DNA of 64,000 nt, taken from Pteria penguin. Taxonomy: Eukaryota; Mollusca; Bivalvia; Pterioida; Pteriidae. The notes beneath the pieces are model-generated. The model searched no databases. It saw only the letters and a list, made by a program, of their open reading frames with translations, and had not been told where the DNA came from. Below, one piece after another: positions 45,401 through 60,400 of the stretch. The position numbers and the translations under genes are program-made. Position 1 is the stretch's first letter. Every line of letters begins with the position of its first letter. The stretch covers positions 54,427,667 to 54,491,666 of the forward strand of contig CM068586.1 in NCBI GenBank assembly GCA_035048485.1, read 5' to 3'.

Positions 45401-48400
45401 CAACTTAAACATAAACACATGCAATGCAGATAGAAATTAATCCAAATTAGCTTTTAACTATGTACATGGTACTATCATTGCAATAAATAGATAATAGCTT
45501 ACCTATAAACTTCGCCGGTTTGAACAGGAGGAGGGTTCGGTATGTCGGCATTAACGTTATGGACGCTGCCTTCTGATGCACTCTGGGATATAGAGTCGTC
45601 TGAGAGGCTGTTTCTGCGCTGGGGTTGAGGATGGTGTTGTTGTTGTTGGGGTGGCGGTTGCCTACCCTCAGCTTCTGCTAAATATCCCTGGTAAAACAGA
45701 CGACAAAATAAATGCTCGTCACTCTGTGTCAGTCTAGTTTCAAGGGACCAAGAAGAAATAATCAAGTCAACAAGAGTTTGTCCGACACATTTAATGACAC
45801 TTGGGTATATCTGATCAACAACATAATAACCACACCTCATTCTCACTAAGGTGACCTAGATTACAGACCTCTTCTTCAGAAATTAACTGTAATTTGAAAA
45901 TATCCGTACTGAAGAAAAACAAGAATCAAGTAACAACTTTCCTTCACTGACAATCACTGTGAATTTAGAGGAATATTAATTCTTTTTTTTCCATCACTAA
46001 TACTTACTTGGAACTTTCTGAGCTCATTATTTAAAGCATCTAATTTCTGTCCATTTTCCTCGATCTTTTTGTCCAGACTGTTGGGGTCTCCCAGGGCTGG
46101 GTTCTGTACGTACACTTCTTTCATCTTCAGCATCCCTTCCCTAAATATAAATCATTACATGCAAGTTAATTAAAGGTCTGGGCACATTCTTCATATACCT
46201 AACCATTTGTGCATGAATGTTGCATTAGAATATCTTAAAACAAGTATAAATAAAAGGAAGAAAACTGTTGTCACAAATTATCCCTATAAAATATTAAGAT
46301 CTACACTAGTACTTTGTAATGTTAGGACAGATTAATTGTACATGGTATTTATATGAACATCGTTATTGTTACTTGGTACAGGCACAAGGCCCAAATTTTG
46401 TGAAACAAGTATTGAGGTCTTTATATAAACATATATATTGACTTCTCTCTGGAAGAATTTGCCGCTTTCGTAATAAGACTTCATTTTATCACAATAATCA
46501 TCAGTTAGCTACTTTCTAATTATGTAGTAATTTTCATGATCTAATGGCGAAACACCATAGGTCTTATATAGTCAATCCTGTTGTAAAGTGATACTATTAA
46601 TAAAGTCATCATGTTTTAATACAATCTTTTTTAACCTCTTTGTGTTGACATCCTGTCTAACACAACTAAGACCATACTTTCCACAGCTGATACAGACTTC
46701 CTGAGCTAAATATATTGACTTTGAATCTGCACTTAAACTGATAGTTAGACTTATTGTTCTGTTCTTTTGCTCGTATCTAAGCATTTCATGTGTGTAATGA
46801 TGAATAATAAGTATCATAATTACAGTGATTAAGGGTCATTCTATAGTTGTAATTTTCAGCTGCAGAAAGTAATAACAAAGTTTGTCGAAGAACATAGATC
46901 ATATCAAACCAGAACCTGTACTCAGAGACCACCTGTCTCTGGTGACCTTTTTTCTTTCTTCCCTAGAAAAGTCAAATACAAGAAGTTTGTATACAAATTT
47001 CTGTCTAATGGCCTCCGATATTTCCCTTAAAAATTCTAAGATTCCTGTTATAGTGTTAAATGAATACACTTTATGGTATCAATGCACCAACTGACCCTGC
47101 CTTTATAATTTACTACAATGTAGTATAAGATTTGAATCTCCAGATTCATTTTAAAAATACCCACATTGTAGATCCGTTGTTTGCAATGACATCTATATAT
47201 GATAAGAGTAAAGACTGCTAAAAAGTAAACATTTAGTGATAGGTCAATTGTCCTAAAGTGTTGGATATACGGCCATTGGTCAACTGTCCTCTCAGCCTAA
47301 AAATTACATAATGGCAGTTTCTGACCTTTCAGCAGTTTCTCGTGCCACTTCCTTTGTTATTCCATCGATTTTTTTCAGCAATGCTTTCCTTCGTTGGTTG
47401 GGAGGTAGCTCACTGAAGTCCTCTCTTTGATCATCACCCTGTGTATCATGCATAAAAAATATCAAAGGATCTGTCACAACGCATCAACCAATAGAAATAA
47501 ATCTGGTCTGAATAAAATCACTTCAGTGGACATATTCTAAACAAATTTCAAAGCAATATGTAGTAAAATCATTTAAATATTTTAAAATTAGAAAAGAATA
47601 TGAAACCTTTAAAAAGAAAATAAAATGAGTTGAATTTTAAGAAAAAGAGAATAAATCAGCTGAATTACATGGTGATTTTGCAACATTATATATAAAGTTG
47701 GGTTTTTTTTTTTGGTTTTCATACATATATATCAATTAAAACCTCATGGTGTGTGGAAGCTCTTCTGGCTGTACTTTTTACAATATCATTTGCCCTTGAT
47801 TTCATGAAATGAACAAATTTCAACTCTAGCATTCTCTCAAGTATTTTGGTTATACAATGAATAGCCAATGAAAAGGAGCATTTGCGTTTTTAATCCCATT
47901 CTGACTGCCATGTTAAAAAAACGAACTGAAAAAGGGACCACCTCCTTTTACCGAGTTCCAAAATCAGATTGACAATTGCACATGCTGGAGTAATAACATC
48001 CAATGTAATAATCACTTCTGATCCTTACTCACTGAGTTAAACTGACCACAACCCTTTTGGGTACCCTGTTTGAAAATCCTTAGCAAACATTTACACAATG
48101 AAACATACTACCAGGCAAGTAAGATCTTCAGTAAAATTAATTTAATAAATAGTTGTATCAGAAAACTCCATACACCACTCAAACTGATCATGAATCTTCT
48201 TAGACTACAGAGTGAGATCAAAACTGAAACTGTGCAAGCCCAATGAAACAAACTCTGACAAACAGAGTCAAATACAAATAGACAATGCCACGTTCTGTGG
48301 TGAAATAACAAAACATTTGCATGCGAAAGTAAACCACGTACTACACAAATAGAGATCACAATGAACTACCTGGGAAATTACTTGTGGAACAAACTGTACT

Positions 48401-51400
48401 GTGAAACATGAATGCCCCCCCCCCCTCCCCCTAGGCAACTACTAGTATGTCAGTATAAGCTGTTATCCTTAAACCAGGTCAAGCTCCAAGGTCAAAGTCA
48501 CAAGGTCAGAATTTTGGTACCAATAGAAAGGTCTTGTCAGAAAGAATACACATGTGAAATATGAAAGCCCTATCACTTACCACTCAAAAGATATATCATG
48601 TTTTTGAAATATAGGTCAAAGTTCACAGTCAGGGTCATGGCATCAAAAAAGGTCAAATTTTGATACTGATGGAAAAGTCTTGTCACAAGAAATACCCATG
48701 TGAAATATCTTACAGATGAAAAGTTATGTAAAATATTCAAGTTTTTTACTAAACACAAATGGACAGGCAGGCCAAAAACTAGATGCCTCAAAATCTTTGA
48801 ATCAAGGAGTACGGTATAATAAAAATATCAAATGCCACCATATTTTACCCCAGGTCCCACAGTATGGGACCATCAATACACATGCACAACTAAGACCTAG
48901 CAAACAAACTGAAGAGTAATCATTCAATAATTCTTGGGGAAATTAACAAACATCAGACATACTTTCTGAGCCTTGATGACACAGACAACTTGGTATCGCA
49001 TGAGCTTCTACCACATTAAACCATAGAACTTTTTTTTTGTAACAAATTAAAAAGTTGAGGCATATGGAATCAACTTTTTGAACACATTTTGATATACCGT
49101 AAATCTTGTCAGTATTCCTGCATGTCACTTTGAACAAACTGGATTATCACATTTGATGAAATCTGAATTCTTTTATGTCCTAAGATATAATTCTACAATA
49201 ACTTTTTTCCTTTATTTTTTCCTTTATTTTTTCCTTTATTTTTTCCTTTATTTTTTACTTTATTTTTTCCTTTATTTTTTACTTTATTTATTACTTTTAA
49301 GTCACCAAAATATTCTCTGTAGTTTTTACTACAGCAAGTAAAGTATTCAAACACCGAGCAAAAGGAGTAAATTCCATATCCAAAACAATGGGTTATTCCT
49401 GAATAATTTGACATATAACTAAGTGCTAATGTCATGCTCTACAAACTAAAGCTACAAAGGATCAAATCATTCCATAAACATGCAAAACATAAACAAAATG
49501 TGAAATTCCTCATGTATTGTGGACACTGCAAACAAAATAAAACCAGTACGACCTATTTTACTGCTTATCGGTTTAAAACAACGGAGTCATATGATAGCTT
49601 TAAATACATCACCCTAGCCAAATCATCATACACACATTTATTTCATAAAATAAAGGGGGTTAAAATTGTGTTACTTTTCGTTATGTTGTTTTTTGTCAAT
49701 AACATATAATCAGTAATAACATAAAATGATGCAATTTATAGGATCTTGCGGCATATTTGTGAAATACAAAGTCCTTCACGTGTGCTTTACCAATAACTGT
49801 CTGTTGATTTTAGGGTTTTTTCCCCTCCATTATCTCCTAATTTATACCACAAAAGTGTAGAATCATAGAATCAGACAAAAAAAAAAACATTTGTAACAGT
49901 AGGTTGAGTTAATCTGGATGGAATTAATAATGACCTCAGCTAATTTAAGTTTATTATGAGACAAGCTGATCATCCCCTTTAATCATATACTGTAAGTGTA
50001 CATGTATATATTTCAGCACATCCAAAGTTTAGCATAAATAGCATAAAATTAATGTTTGCAATATATCAACTTGGTTAAGAATTAGTGTGATTTTCATCTT
50101 TTTCGTATATCTAACTTTAAAAGCATTTGCTATAGTGAGGTCATTAATTAGTGCATCAGGGAACGAATTCCTGTAAGGTAAAAAACCTGGCTAAAAAAAA
50201 ATACAAACAACAATGCTGTAAAAATATGTAACTTACAGGTAATAAATGTGAATTTATTTTTAGTTTCAATGTTTTGATGTCAATGATCATATGCAATTAT
50301 AATAATTTCATTATTTTATCTTTCATGTCGACTTTTATAAAATATTTGAAAACATAACCATAAGTTAAAATTTATTTATGGGTTAAAAACAAGCAATCAA
50401 GGAGTGGACAAAAGATACACTGTGGGAAATGTCACATGACCAAGTCACATGCCCATACGTACCAGCAATCCAATAATCTGGATGCAGGAGAGAGAAGCAA
50501 AGAAATGTCAAGAGTTTTCCAGAAATTTAGATGATGTCAAATTCAGTAATGAAAGAGCATCATGAAGTTCTCATTTATTTTCTCTAAACCTTTTCTACTA
50601 ACTAGTTCAAAACAGCATTCCAAGAGAAATCAAGCTTAAAATACACCTGTTTAAATCAAGGAGACAATTCTAGTTGTTAGATAAGAAGTTCATGATGCAG
50701 TCATGATGACAATGAATTGATGATGGTCAGTAAACAGAATGTTAATCTATGACAGCATATGAGACTGTTAAATGACGAGAAATGTTAACGATGAATAAAT
50801 CGGAAGGGTTCAATTTACCCCACTAGCATTGTTTGTATTGGCCTGTAATAAACACTCTTGACAATGAACTTAAATCATAACAAACTCCAAGCACATCAAG
50901 GGGAGCTACTCTAGACCTTTTAATTAAACAGGATGACAAAAAAGTATGAAATTATCTTTGAATTTACGTTACAACTTACAGTGCATGAAAAGCACATGCT
51001 ATGGTTCTAAAATTAAACCAGAACAACATTTATTCACCAAAAATTAACATAAAAAATTACAACAATATTCATGAGATCTGGTTTCCATGTACATGGCGTT
51101 GAGAATTGAATGTCGATACATGTATATCACCAATACATAAGTTGCGAAGAAAGCAATATATTTATATATTTGGCAAAGATACTTTATAAGGTAGCTTAAA
51201 GCACAGCATCTGTTATTTTGTTTATAGCATTGCATTCAAAGACATACCCCTTCTCTCTGTAAACAATAATGAATATCTTTTCATGAACAATTGATGTGTA
51301 AATGTACCTTAATGTGAATATTCATGGCCATACATTTGACGAGTGGTTAAGTCTTCAAATTATATATTGCAGCAGTACTAGCAAATTAAGTCCTAAATTT

Positions 51401-54400
51401 TGTCTGGCTGCTTTGCACACTTGCTATGACCACTAAAAGTGCATTAGCTTTCACTGGCTGTTTAACATATTTCTTTGACCAGCCGTCAAAAAAACTAGCT
51501 GTAATCATCTGCTGAGAGCACAATGGCTTTGATCAACAACTCATCACATTGCTGAAAGTACAGACATGAGAATCGAACCCAGGTCTATGATTACAAGACT
51601 GACCACTGAAGTATTTCTAGATATACCATATAAACTGTAGGGTCCATCAAATTACCTACTTCATAAAGAGACATTTGGCTCGACTTGTAGGCACCCACAA
51701 GAGCCCAGAAAGCCCCTATCTCACTCTTTCATCAGTTATCAATTTAAACATAACTTTGTTAAATCTAAATCTAGCTGTGATTCTAGAAGAACTTTTCTAC
51801 AATAAGTAAAATCTAACTACACACTATCTACAATAGGTATGGAGTACCACTCATGCATGGTCACTGGACAAATTACAAGACATTGCATTAAGGTTCAGGA
51901 GTTAATAAATAAAGGCACTTTAATTGTAATTTGAATAAACTAATTATTTTATTTTTTTTTATTTTACAATGTCTCAAGTATCCATATTTGGTACAGCTTA
52001 AGGATGTATTCTTTTCTGAAATTTGATCTTCGGGGAAAAAAAAGAGAAAATTTTGTTTGTGTTAAGAATGTAGTCTTTTCAACTAATTTTAACCATAGAC
52101 CGTTATGCTTAATGGAAATAAATCCTAGTTGTCGTAACAAAATAGTTGTTGCTAAAATACAAACAAATAAGATCTACCAGTAATAATATGGTTATAATCA
52201 ATTATTAATTCTTCCTGTATTTCACCGACTTATGTTCATCATTCTCTACAAACATTCTAAAACTCCTAGCAATGACTGATGTCTTGAACCTGCCAAATTT
52301 AATCCTGGACAGGAAACTAAAAGTAACTGGCAGGCTTGGAACTGACACTAACACCTCACTAATACTGATAGAGTGAGCGATGCCGGATACCTTCCAACAG
52401 ATAATAGAACAACTGCATTAAGTCAGTGTAAATCCATCCATACCGTAACGCAGGTGTAATTTTTCTTTACTGAACCATCTTATAAATGCAAAATGCAAAG
52501 AGCAGAAAAACAAATTTGGAGAAGTACATAAGAATACATCCTTAAACTAGTATGATTCAAATTTGTATGGTTTAAATTTTGTAGGATTTGGATTCATTTT
52601 AATTAAGGTGATTTAAGTGACTTAAATTCCTATATTCCCAGTGTACACAAGTAATTGAAATTTGTATAATATCTATGAAGCAAAGTAAATTAATAAATAA
52701 ACAAATCTTATTTCAAACTTGTTTTTTTGCATAAAACTTGCTACCAATGCATATATGTTGAATAACAGTGATACACCCTCCACAAACTTGCTTCTTTCCC
52801 CACCTTTTTTGGGGGAGGGGGGGGGGTTGGGTTTAGTAAACTTTACCATAAGTAAAAAGGTGTAAAGCCCATATCCTTCATGCTCAATAACAAAAGGTGA
52901 AAATAAATGAAGAGAATGGGAAGCCCATGCCCTGTCTACAACACTTACTTTGTTAATAGTCGTCTGAAACAAACGTAGTAAAACACATTGCCATAAAACT
53001 ACCTTACAGCTGTTATCATGAATAACTGCTATGATGAACACAGGAAGGAATAAAATCTTTATGCCAAAAGAACTATAACCTTAGAGCTGTTATCATGAAT
53101 GGCTGTTATCATGAATATGGTAAGTGATAAAACTCAAAGCCATTGAACTAAACTCTTACACCTACGATGTTATAAATAGCTGTTATCATGAATAACTGCA
53201 ATTAGGAATAACAAAAGGGATAGGGGTGTAAAAAAAAATATACTGCTAGAAAGAGGATTTATAATGATCTTGAATGGAAAAAGAGGGCGTAAGGGTGGAT
53301 TTAAGAGCAAAATATTCTAAAATTAACTTTAAAGTGCATTATTGATAAACTGTAAATTAAACAACTGGTAAAGCCATGATGCCCAAAATAATAACTTAAA
53401 TTTTTTCTATCAGCAAAGTTTAAGGCTTGCATATACCAAAAAGATCCCATGGTTTTTCATCTGAATTTTGAATCTGAAATTATATTCACTTAACGTATTT
53501 GATAATAATATTGTCTGATCTGTATCAATTCTGCCTATATGTATTCCACAGGAAAAAAAGATGTATTGTCCAAACAAATACGCATTTAAATAACGACCCC
53601 CTGAATGGATTATTTCTCTCTTACATACAGAACAACAAGGTATCTAATTTCAGAGCATGTGAAAGGCAATGATGTCCTTTCCTATAGAACTGAAGGCTGC
53701 AGCAGAGAAAGCAAAAACATCTGGGAAGCAAAATAGGTAGAGGCCCTGTTCCGCAACTTGATGCAAAAATTGGCTTAAAAACAAAAAGAAATAAAAGAAG
53801 AAGAAACTGCTCTAAAGTCAAATGGCCAGATTGCGAAGAAGGGCAATTATAATATGATCACAATAATAACATGATCTGACTATCAGTATGGTATATGACA
53901 TCATCCATCAACAACAAAGCAAACTATGAGAACAAAATCGTCATTATCAGATACCATCTTAAATTCAAATGTCAAGGGCACATCAAGGTCAAGGTCAAAT
54001 TTGAAGGTAGCATTTTTAGTTCATGTGGAGAGTTTATTCTGAATAATGCTGTATAACAGCTAAACACAAAACAGACTGACAGTATCAATTTATGGATTTT
54101 GCTTCGCAATCCGGCCAAAATAAATGCAAAAACAAAATGCTGACACAACTAAAGGTACCTACTCTAGGGAGGCAAATACTTGGTGCTAACTGAAGTGGTG
54201 AATATACATGATGAAGATGCGCATGAAGGCAAAACTCAGATTATTTTCAACAACAAAGGCAACTCATGATATATATATTTTACGTGACATCGTAAGTTAA
54301 ATACTTGGTTATATTCACATAAAATCAAAAAATAAAACTATGTATATATATATTCAGATCATTCCTCCTAGGCTATCCTGCTTGGATTGAATGATTTCGG

Positions 54401-57400
54401 TGATTCTACACGTTATCAAAGCAAGACAGAACAAGGAGGAACATGTAACACTGATCTACAGAAAGCTTACCCTGATCCTGCCAGACTAGTACAAAAAGGT
54501 CAGGGTCAATAAAGGTCAATGAAATATATATTCTATATATCATATATGATACCTGATTATGATGAAGAAAATAGTTCAGGATATTATCGATAAATAAAAG
54601 GTATGATATGTTTAGGATTTTAAAAAGGGGGTCATCTGTATGATAAAAATGTGAGATGAAAAACAGCACATGAAATGTAGTAGACTTACATGATTGGCTA
54701 TAAAGTCGATAATTTTCCCAAAGGGGAAAAAACGTATAGATACCACACAGAATTAGCACAAAATCCCAATTCTAATAATCTACCTTTGTTCAAACCAGTA
54801 CATTAGACTACTTCAATGCACATGAACCAACACTATCACCATTATTATAGATACATTCTTACCTTAGACGTACTAAATATGCCAAACAGACCTCCTCCCT
54901 TCTTGTCGCGTTTATTCTTCTTTCCCGACACTGTTCCTCGATTCACACCTGGTTGTAGTGTGTTTGACTTTGGTGTTCCGTTACTGGAAACGCTCTCTTG
55001 CATTGACGAAGCACTCAGATCCTCAAAAGGAATGTCGTCAGGCATTGAAAATCCTGACTTATACCGATCTATCACCGATTTTGAATCCTACATAACGACA
55101 AAAGTTGTTTTTCCAGCTAAAGTTTTCTCAGTGATGGCAATATAAATTGGAAGGACTGACAATTACACAAGTATGCCATAATATCTTTCATCTTATTGAT
55201 AGCAGCATTCATTATGGTCAATGAAAAATATTTATTTTTAAAAGTTGGAGAGGGGGTAGATTAGGTGTGGCAGTTAAGTGCCTAGCCTGAGAGCAGACAA
55301 TACATGTTAGATTCTCAGATTGTATCTTTGTTTAAGAAGTTGATTACCTCCTGCTTCCATGTAAATATGTGACCGACAAATTGTTGATAGAGACATAAAA
55401 CAATCAAACAACTATTCAGTGATTGGATAAACGTATGCAGTAGTTCCAGATTTTGAATACATTAAGGTTATACTTGCCCTCCCAATCCTCACTAATGTAT
55501 AGATATTTCAACACCATGCTTTTTGAATTTGTTGATTTACTGATTTTTAATTCTGAATATTGGGTCTGACTGGGGGGGACGACTTCCGTTTTGAAAAATA
55601 TTACTCTTTAAAAATGAAAAAGAAGTTCTTCAATATTATTTTAGGCCTGTTATTTTGGAATAAAACTCAAATCTTACCACTGTGCAGTTATCATCTACCA
55701 TGGTAAAATAATCAGTATTATTTTTATTATGAGGAAAACATTTTTGGTTAAGATGGGGAGCTTTAAAAGATCTAAAATCATAATTTCATTTCTTTTCTAA
55801 AAGTCAGAAAAATCATATCAGCAGATGAGTAATCCAATAAATTTGGAAAAGTGTGGTCTAACTTGAGTAAAAATCAAGTAATCTTGTACTTATTCTACTG
55901 TTGTTTTCCTTTTTTCCGTACCAGTAAATTCACATACAGTTTAATTACTTGTAACAAGATCTTAACTGTGCAAAGTGTGTTCTTGCCTAGAAAAATTTGC
56001 TTCTTTGTTGTTGTTTTTTCACCCAATGTCAGATATTATCTCCCTTATACATTGAGTTATGCCAGCTCATTGCAAATAACAAAGGTGTTACTGCCGTAAA
56101 CCAAAAGGTGGTTTTTTACAAGTCTAACCCACAAATTTATACTTGCCTCCACGGCGCTGACTCCATCAGAGGCTTTGATCATACCATCTATACATGTATT
56201 GATGATAGGCAGAACATTACGCTCTATTGTCGCACACTGATTTATGTATTCCTTGGTTTTGTTCACTCTATGTTCATCTAAGGTTTGTAAATTCTGAAAG
56301 GAAATTCATCAGAGAAAATACAATATCTGAAAAAAAACAACATCAATAATCTAAATTAAGACAATAATTGTTTTCACAAAATGGAATTTTCCCCATTCTA
56401 AACCACAATATTCATGGGAAACAAACAAGGAAACACTAATGCTCCCGGTGGCAACAAAGTCCAAAAAGATATTTTTAGCATGAAGGTCATGGTCAAGGTT
56501 GAAAGGTCATCAAAATTAGTGTCAATTGAAAGGGCTTCATTAGTTGAGTACACATGTTAAATATGAAGTCTTTATCCCTCACAGTTCAAAAGTTCTGACC
56601 AAGGTTAAAGTTGACAACAGACAGACAAACAGACAGGACAAAAGCAATATGCCCCTGATTTATTGACCCAGGGGCATAAAAATGTCTTGCTCACTATTCA
56701 TTTGTGACAATGTGACTCCTATAACACAGACAGACTAAGACAGGCAAAGTGATCCTTATATGTCATTCTGCTTCAAAAGTGACCCCTAAAAAATCCATGA
56801 AAAGTAAATTATTCCAGTTTGATAATAAACTTCACTATAGTTAACCCAAGACCCAAGTACATGTTGATAGTCTTCTTGACTAAACCCCGATGAACATTTC
56901 ACATCATAAGTAGATAGACCCGGTAATGCTCTTAGTAAATCATTCTCCGTCACTTTACCTGAAAGACAGCAGGCATCAGTTGAGTATAATGATCGTGTTG
57001 ATGACTATTGGTTTGCTGCAGTTGTGTAGCATAATCGTTCTTACAATCGTCACTTTGGTTATTCTTTAACAACATCTGATTTCGATGCTGAAATCGATCA
57101 AGTGAAAAAATCGTGAACAACTCAGAAAAGGTAATATAAAATAAGATGACAGATTTGTTTCACTGTTGCAGACTGATGACTTAATATCATTCTTCTGGAA
57201 TAAGACTTTCAATAAACCCTTCCATATATTATGATTTTTTCACTGCAATGACGTTATCTGAGGTCAAACAAAAATGATGTAATACCTCATAATCACAATA
57301 ATACTAGAGATAAAAAATCTTCACAATATTACAATCTTTTATGAAATCTGCAACAATCATTCAGAAGGAAGGGTTTGCAACTAACGTGTATAGATTTGTC

Positions 57401-60400
57401 TTCTCACCAGTTAGAACAACCAAACTTTAAACTGGTCCACACCAGATTTTGATCAGTCAATGATAACCATGAGATGAATTAGGAGTCAACATTAATTCAT
57501 CTCATGGTTATCATTGACTGATCAAAATCTGGTGTGGACCAGTTTAAAGTTTGATTGTTCTAACTGGTGACAAGACACTGCTTGAAGTAAACACTTTTTT
57601 TCACTGCTGACAGACATGGTAAAAAGTAAGATTATAATCTAGATCTGCACACTTACCTTTTCCACCTCGGCTCTGGACAGATTAATATCGGCATCTGCCT
57701 TTCTGTAGGCTTCTGTTGCCTTCTCAGCCTCCTTAAATGCTCTCTCATACGTTTTATTTTTCTGAAATATCAGCAAAAAAGGAGTAAACTTCCAAATAAA
57801 CTTAATCTGTTCACTAACGATTTAAAGGAGCATGGTCCGAATGAAGTCGGGAAAAGTATAAAAATATATGTAAGTGGATTTCTTAAACAGCAATCGATTG
57901 TTAGTATATCATCTAACTTCTAAGATGTGTAAAAAGTATCATTACCAAAGCTGATGTTGTTAACGAGATATGCCCGTTTTAAATTTGCAACATAATCATG
58001 CCAACTCTTTAAATATTGATGATAACGGTCAGAGGAAATCAAATGACGATGAAACTCAAGCTTTACCCAATTCTAACATTTGTTCCACTTTTCTTTTTTT
58101 TTTTTTTTGTTTTTTGGGTTTTTTTGGACTCTGAGTCTGTGTAAAGTTTTTTTCTACAGCACTTTTGCTTTTTCCTGTGCTCGTATTCCTCCATGTGAAC
58201 TACTGTCGTTGTTTTCTACACTAAATATCTGCGCACACGCATGATTATGGGTGGAGCATTGCCTTATTTGGAGAATTGAAACCAACCGAATTTATTATGA
58301 CTCAATTACCTTTATTTTACGAAAGCATTAGTTTTAAATTTTGCAATTAACACAAAGTTTATAATTTATGCAATACAGAAAAAATAAGATACTGTCGTAA
58401 TTTATCCTTTTCATGCCATAATTTTCCAGTCTCGAACCAGGTCCCTTTAAGCAAGTCATAATCTACTAAACAACGCAACATGCACATGCCACCCCATATT
58501 AGTGAAACGACCTTAACATATTGACAAATATTGATAAATATTTCCTTTTTAATCTTCATCATTCAAATAATACTAACAGAAATTGTAAAATCAGAATAAG
58601 AAAAATCATCCAGCAATGACATCAATAGGCTTTCAATTTCCTACTTTAAAGGAAGTTAAAATCTGCAGAAGTATATAACTTTTGAAAATAAACCCCTCTA
58701 ACCTTTTCAAGTAGAGCTAAGGAATTCTTTAACTGATCCTGCACTTTGGACCCATCATTGAGAAACTGAAACAGAGAAACAGGTGATCTATTATACAATC
58801 ATGTATTTAAATACACATTGAAATGTACAGAAACAGACTCTCAATTAAAACTTAAAACAGGCCAATTTTTTCTTTTAAACTTCACACTGTATTCATTTTT
58901 GCCTATATTGTTGTGGCCAGTGCATGGAAGCAGAGGTTCCTGGAGATATGGTAATATCAGTAGCAGATAAACTGATGTAAATCTCTCACTGACAAAGCAG
59001 ATATAAAAACAAGAGCTCAGATGACTGAAAATCTGTTCCTCCTTATGCCTAGGCTCAATCAGACATTGAAATGAATCAGATGCACAAGTCAGATTCACTA
59101 AGTGCTTAAGCTGTCTTGGTAGTCGAGGATATTACCAGAGGTTATAGGCTGCAGTGAGTTCCGTCATGATTCATAGAACCTTAGCCAATCTGGCTACCAG
59201 GATATTACCAGAGGTTATAGGCTGCAGTGAGTTCCATCATAGCACCTTAGCCAATCTGGCTACCAGGATATTACCAGAGGTTATAGGCTGCAGTGAGTTC
59301 CATCATAGCACCTTAGCCAATCTGGCTACCAGGATATTACCAGAGGTTATAGGCTGCAGTGAGTTCCATCATAGCACCTTAGCCAATCTGGCCACCAGGA
59401 TAATACCAGAATTTATAGGCTACCGCGAGTTCCATCAAAACACCTTAACCAATCTGGCCACCAGGATTCACCAGAGGTTGGAAGATAAAGAAGATCCATT
59501 ACACTACCTTAGTCCACTCAGTCACTCAGGTTCTAACAGAAATGCTACAGTAAATTCATTATATCATTTTAGCCCATTTGACCCACATGCCTGACACACA
59601 GTGAGAGGGTACAGAAAGCTTTGACAGCATTGTTTAGCCCACTTTACCTACAAGCTTGATACATGTGAGAGGTTGGGGTAGGCTTGGTGTAGTGGTTAAG
59701 CGCTTGGCTTGCAGCGCCGACAATTCCGGTTCGATTTCCGGGTTGTGCCACTATGTTTAAGAGGTTGGTTACCTCCTGCTTCCATGTTGTAACTGAAATA
59801 TTGTTGAAAGCCACGTAAAACACCAATTAACCAACCAACAAGTGAGAGGTTGGAGGGAGCTCTATCATTGTGCCCACTCAGATCACCATCCGCTGCAAAA
59901 GCATTTTCCTTAAATTTTAACATAACTACAGCACTAATGAGAAATTACCAGAACAATGCCTACCTTACAAGCTATACATTTTAGCTTAAATTCAAGTAAG
60001 CAACTTTCTATAAATGACAAAAATAACAATTACTAAAGGGAAATCTCACTTGTAACAAGGAAATTTCATAAAAGTCTACAGTGTCCTTGACCTATGTATC
60101 ATGACTCCGAGTCAAGGTCATGACATACTGCATGTCATAAGGATCAATGTTGACAGCCTGAAAACTACCTTGCTATAGAAAATAATTGTCATTAGTACAA
60201 AGCTGAGGACATAGATCATTAAGAAACTATGCCCCTTACAAGAAAAATTTATCAAAGTTTAAGGTGACCTCGACCTTGAGTCACAACCCATGATCAAAGT
60301 CATGACACAAAATCTTGTTAAAAAACAACTGTTTCAAGTATGAAGCTGCGGAACTAAAGCAACAAGAAAATATGGCCCTGACAATGAAATTCCTGTCTAT

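Larger units (their letters stand above)
47439..54862 (-). other. F-BAR gene large intron before HR1
   Basis: A 7424-bp intron. It contains dispersed-repeat copies at 48470-48820 and 53930-54085, a 12-bp array (cctttatttttt) at 49200-49290, a tRNA-like fragment (-) at about 51563-51625, a poly-G patch at about 52806-52827, and an imperfect repeat with agctgttatcatgaata at 52985-53230. Vertebrate relatives have alternative linker exons at this position, but none was recognised here. Confidence 0.7.

Noticed and set aside
45688..45846. N-terminal extension of the Pro/Gln linker exon upstream of 45687
   Set aside because: The acceptor gttttaccag at 45688 joins in phase to the HR1 exon, and the upstream open frame has no similarity to the family.
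54406..54759. 117-codon - strand frame within the large F-BAR gene intron
   Set aside because: Phe/Tyr/Leu-rich translation of AT-rich sequence that includes a 'gaccttgacc' repeat fragment; no splice support.
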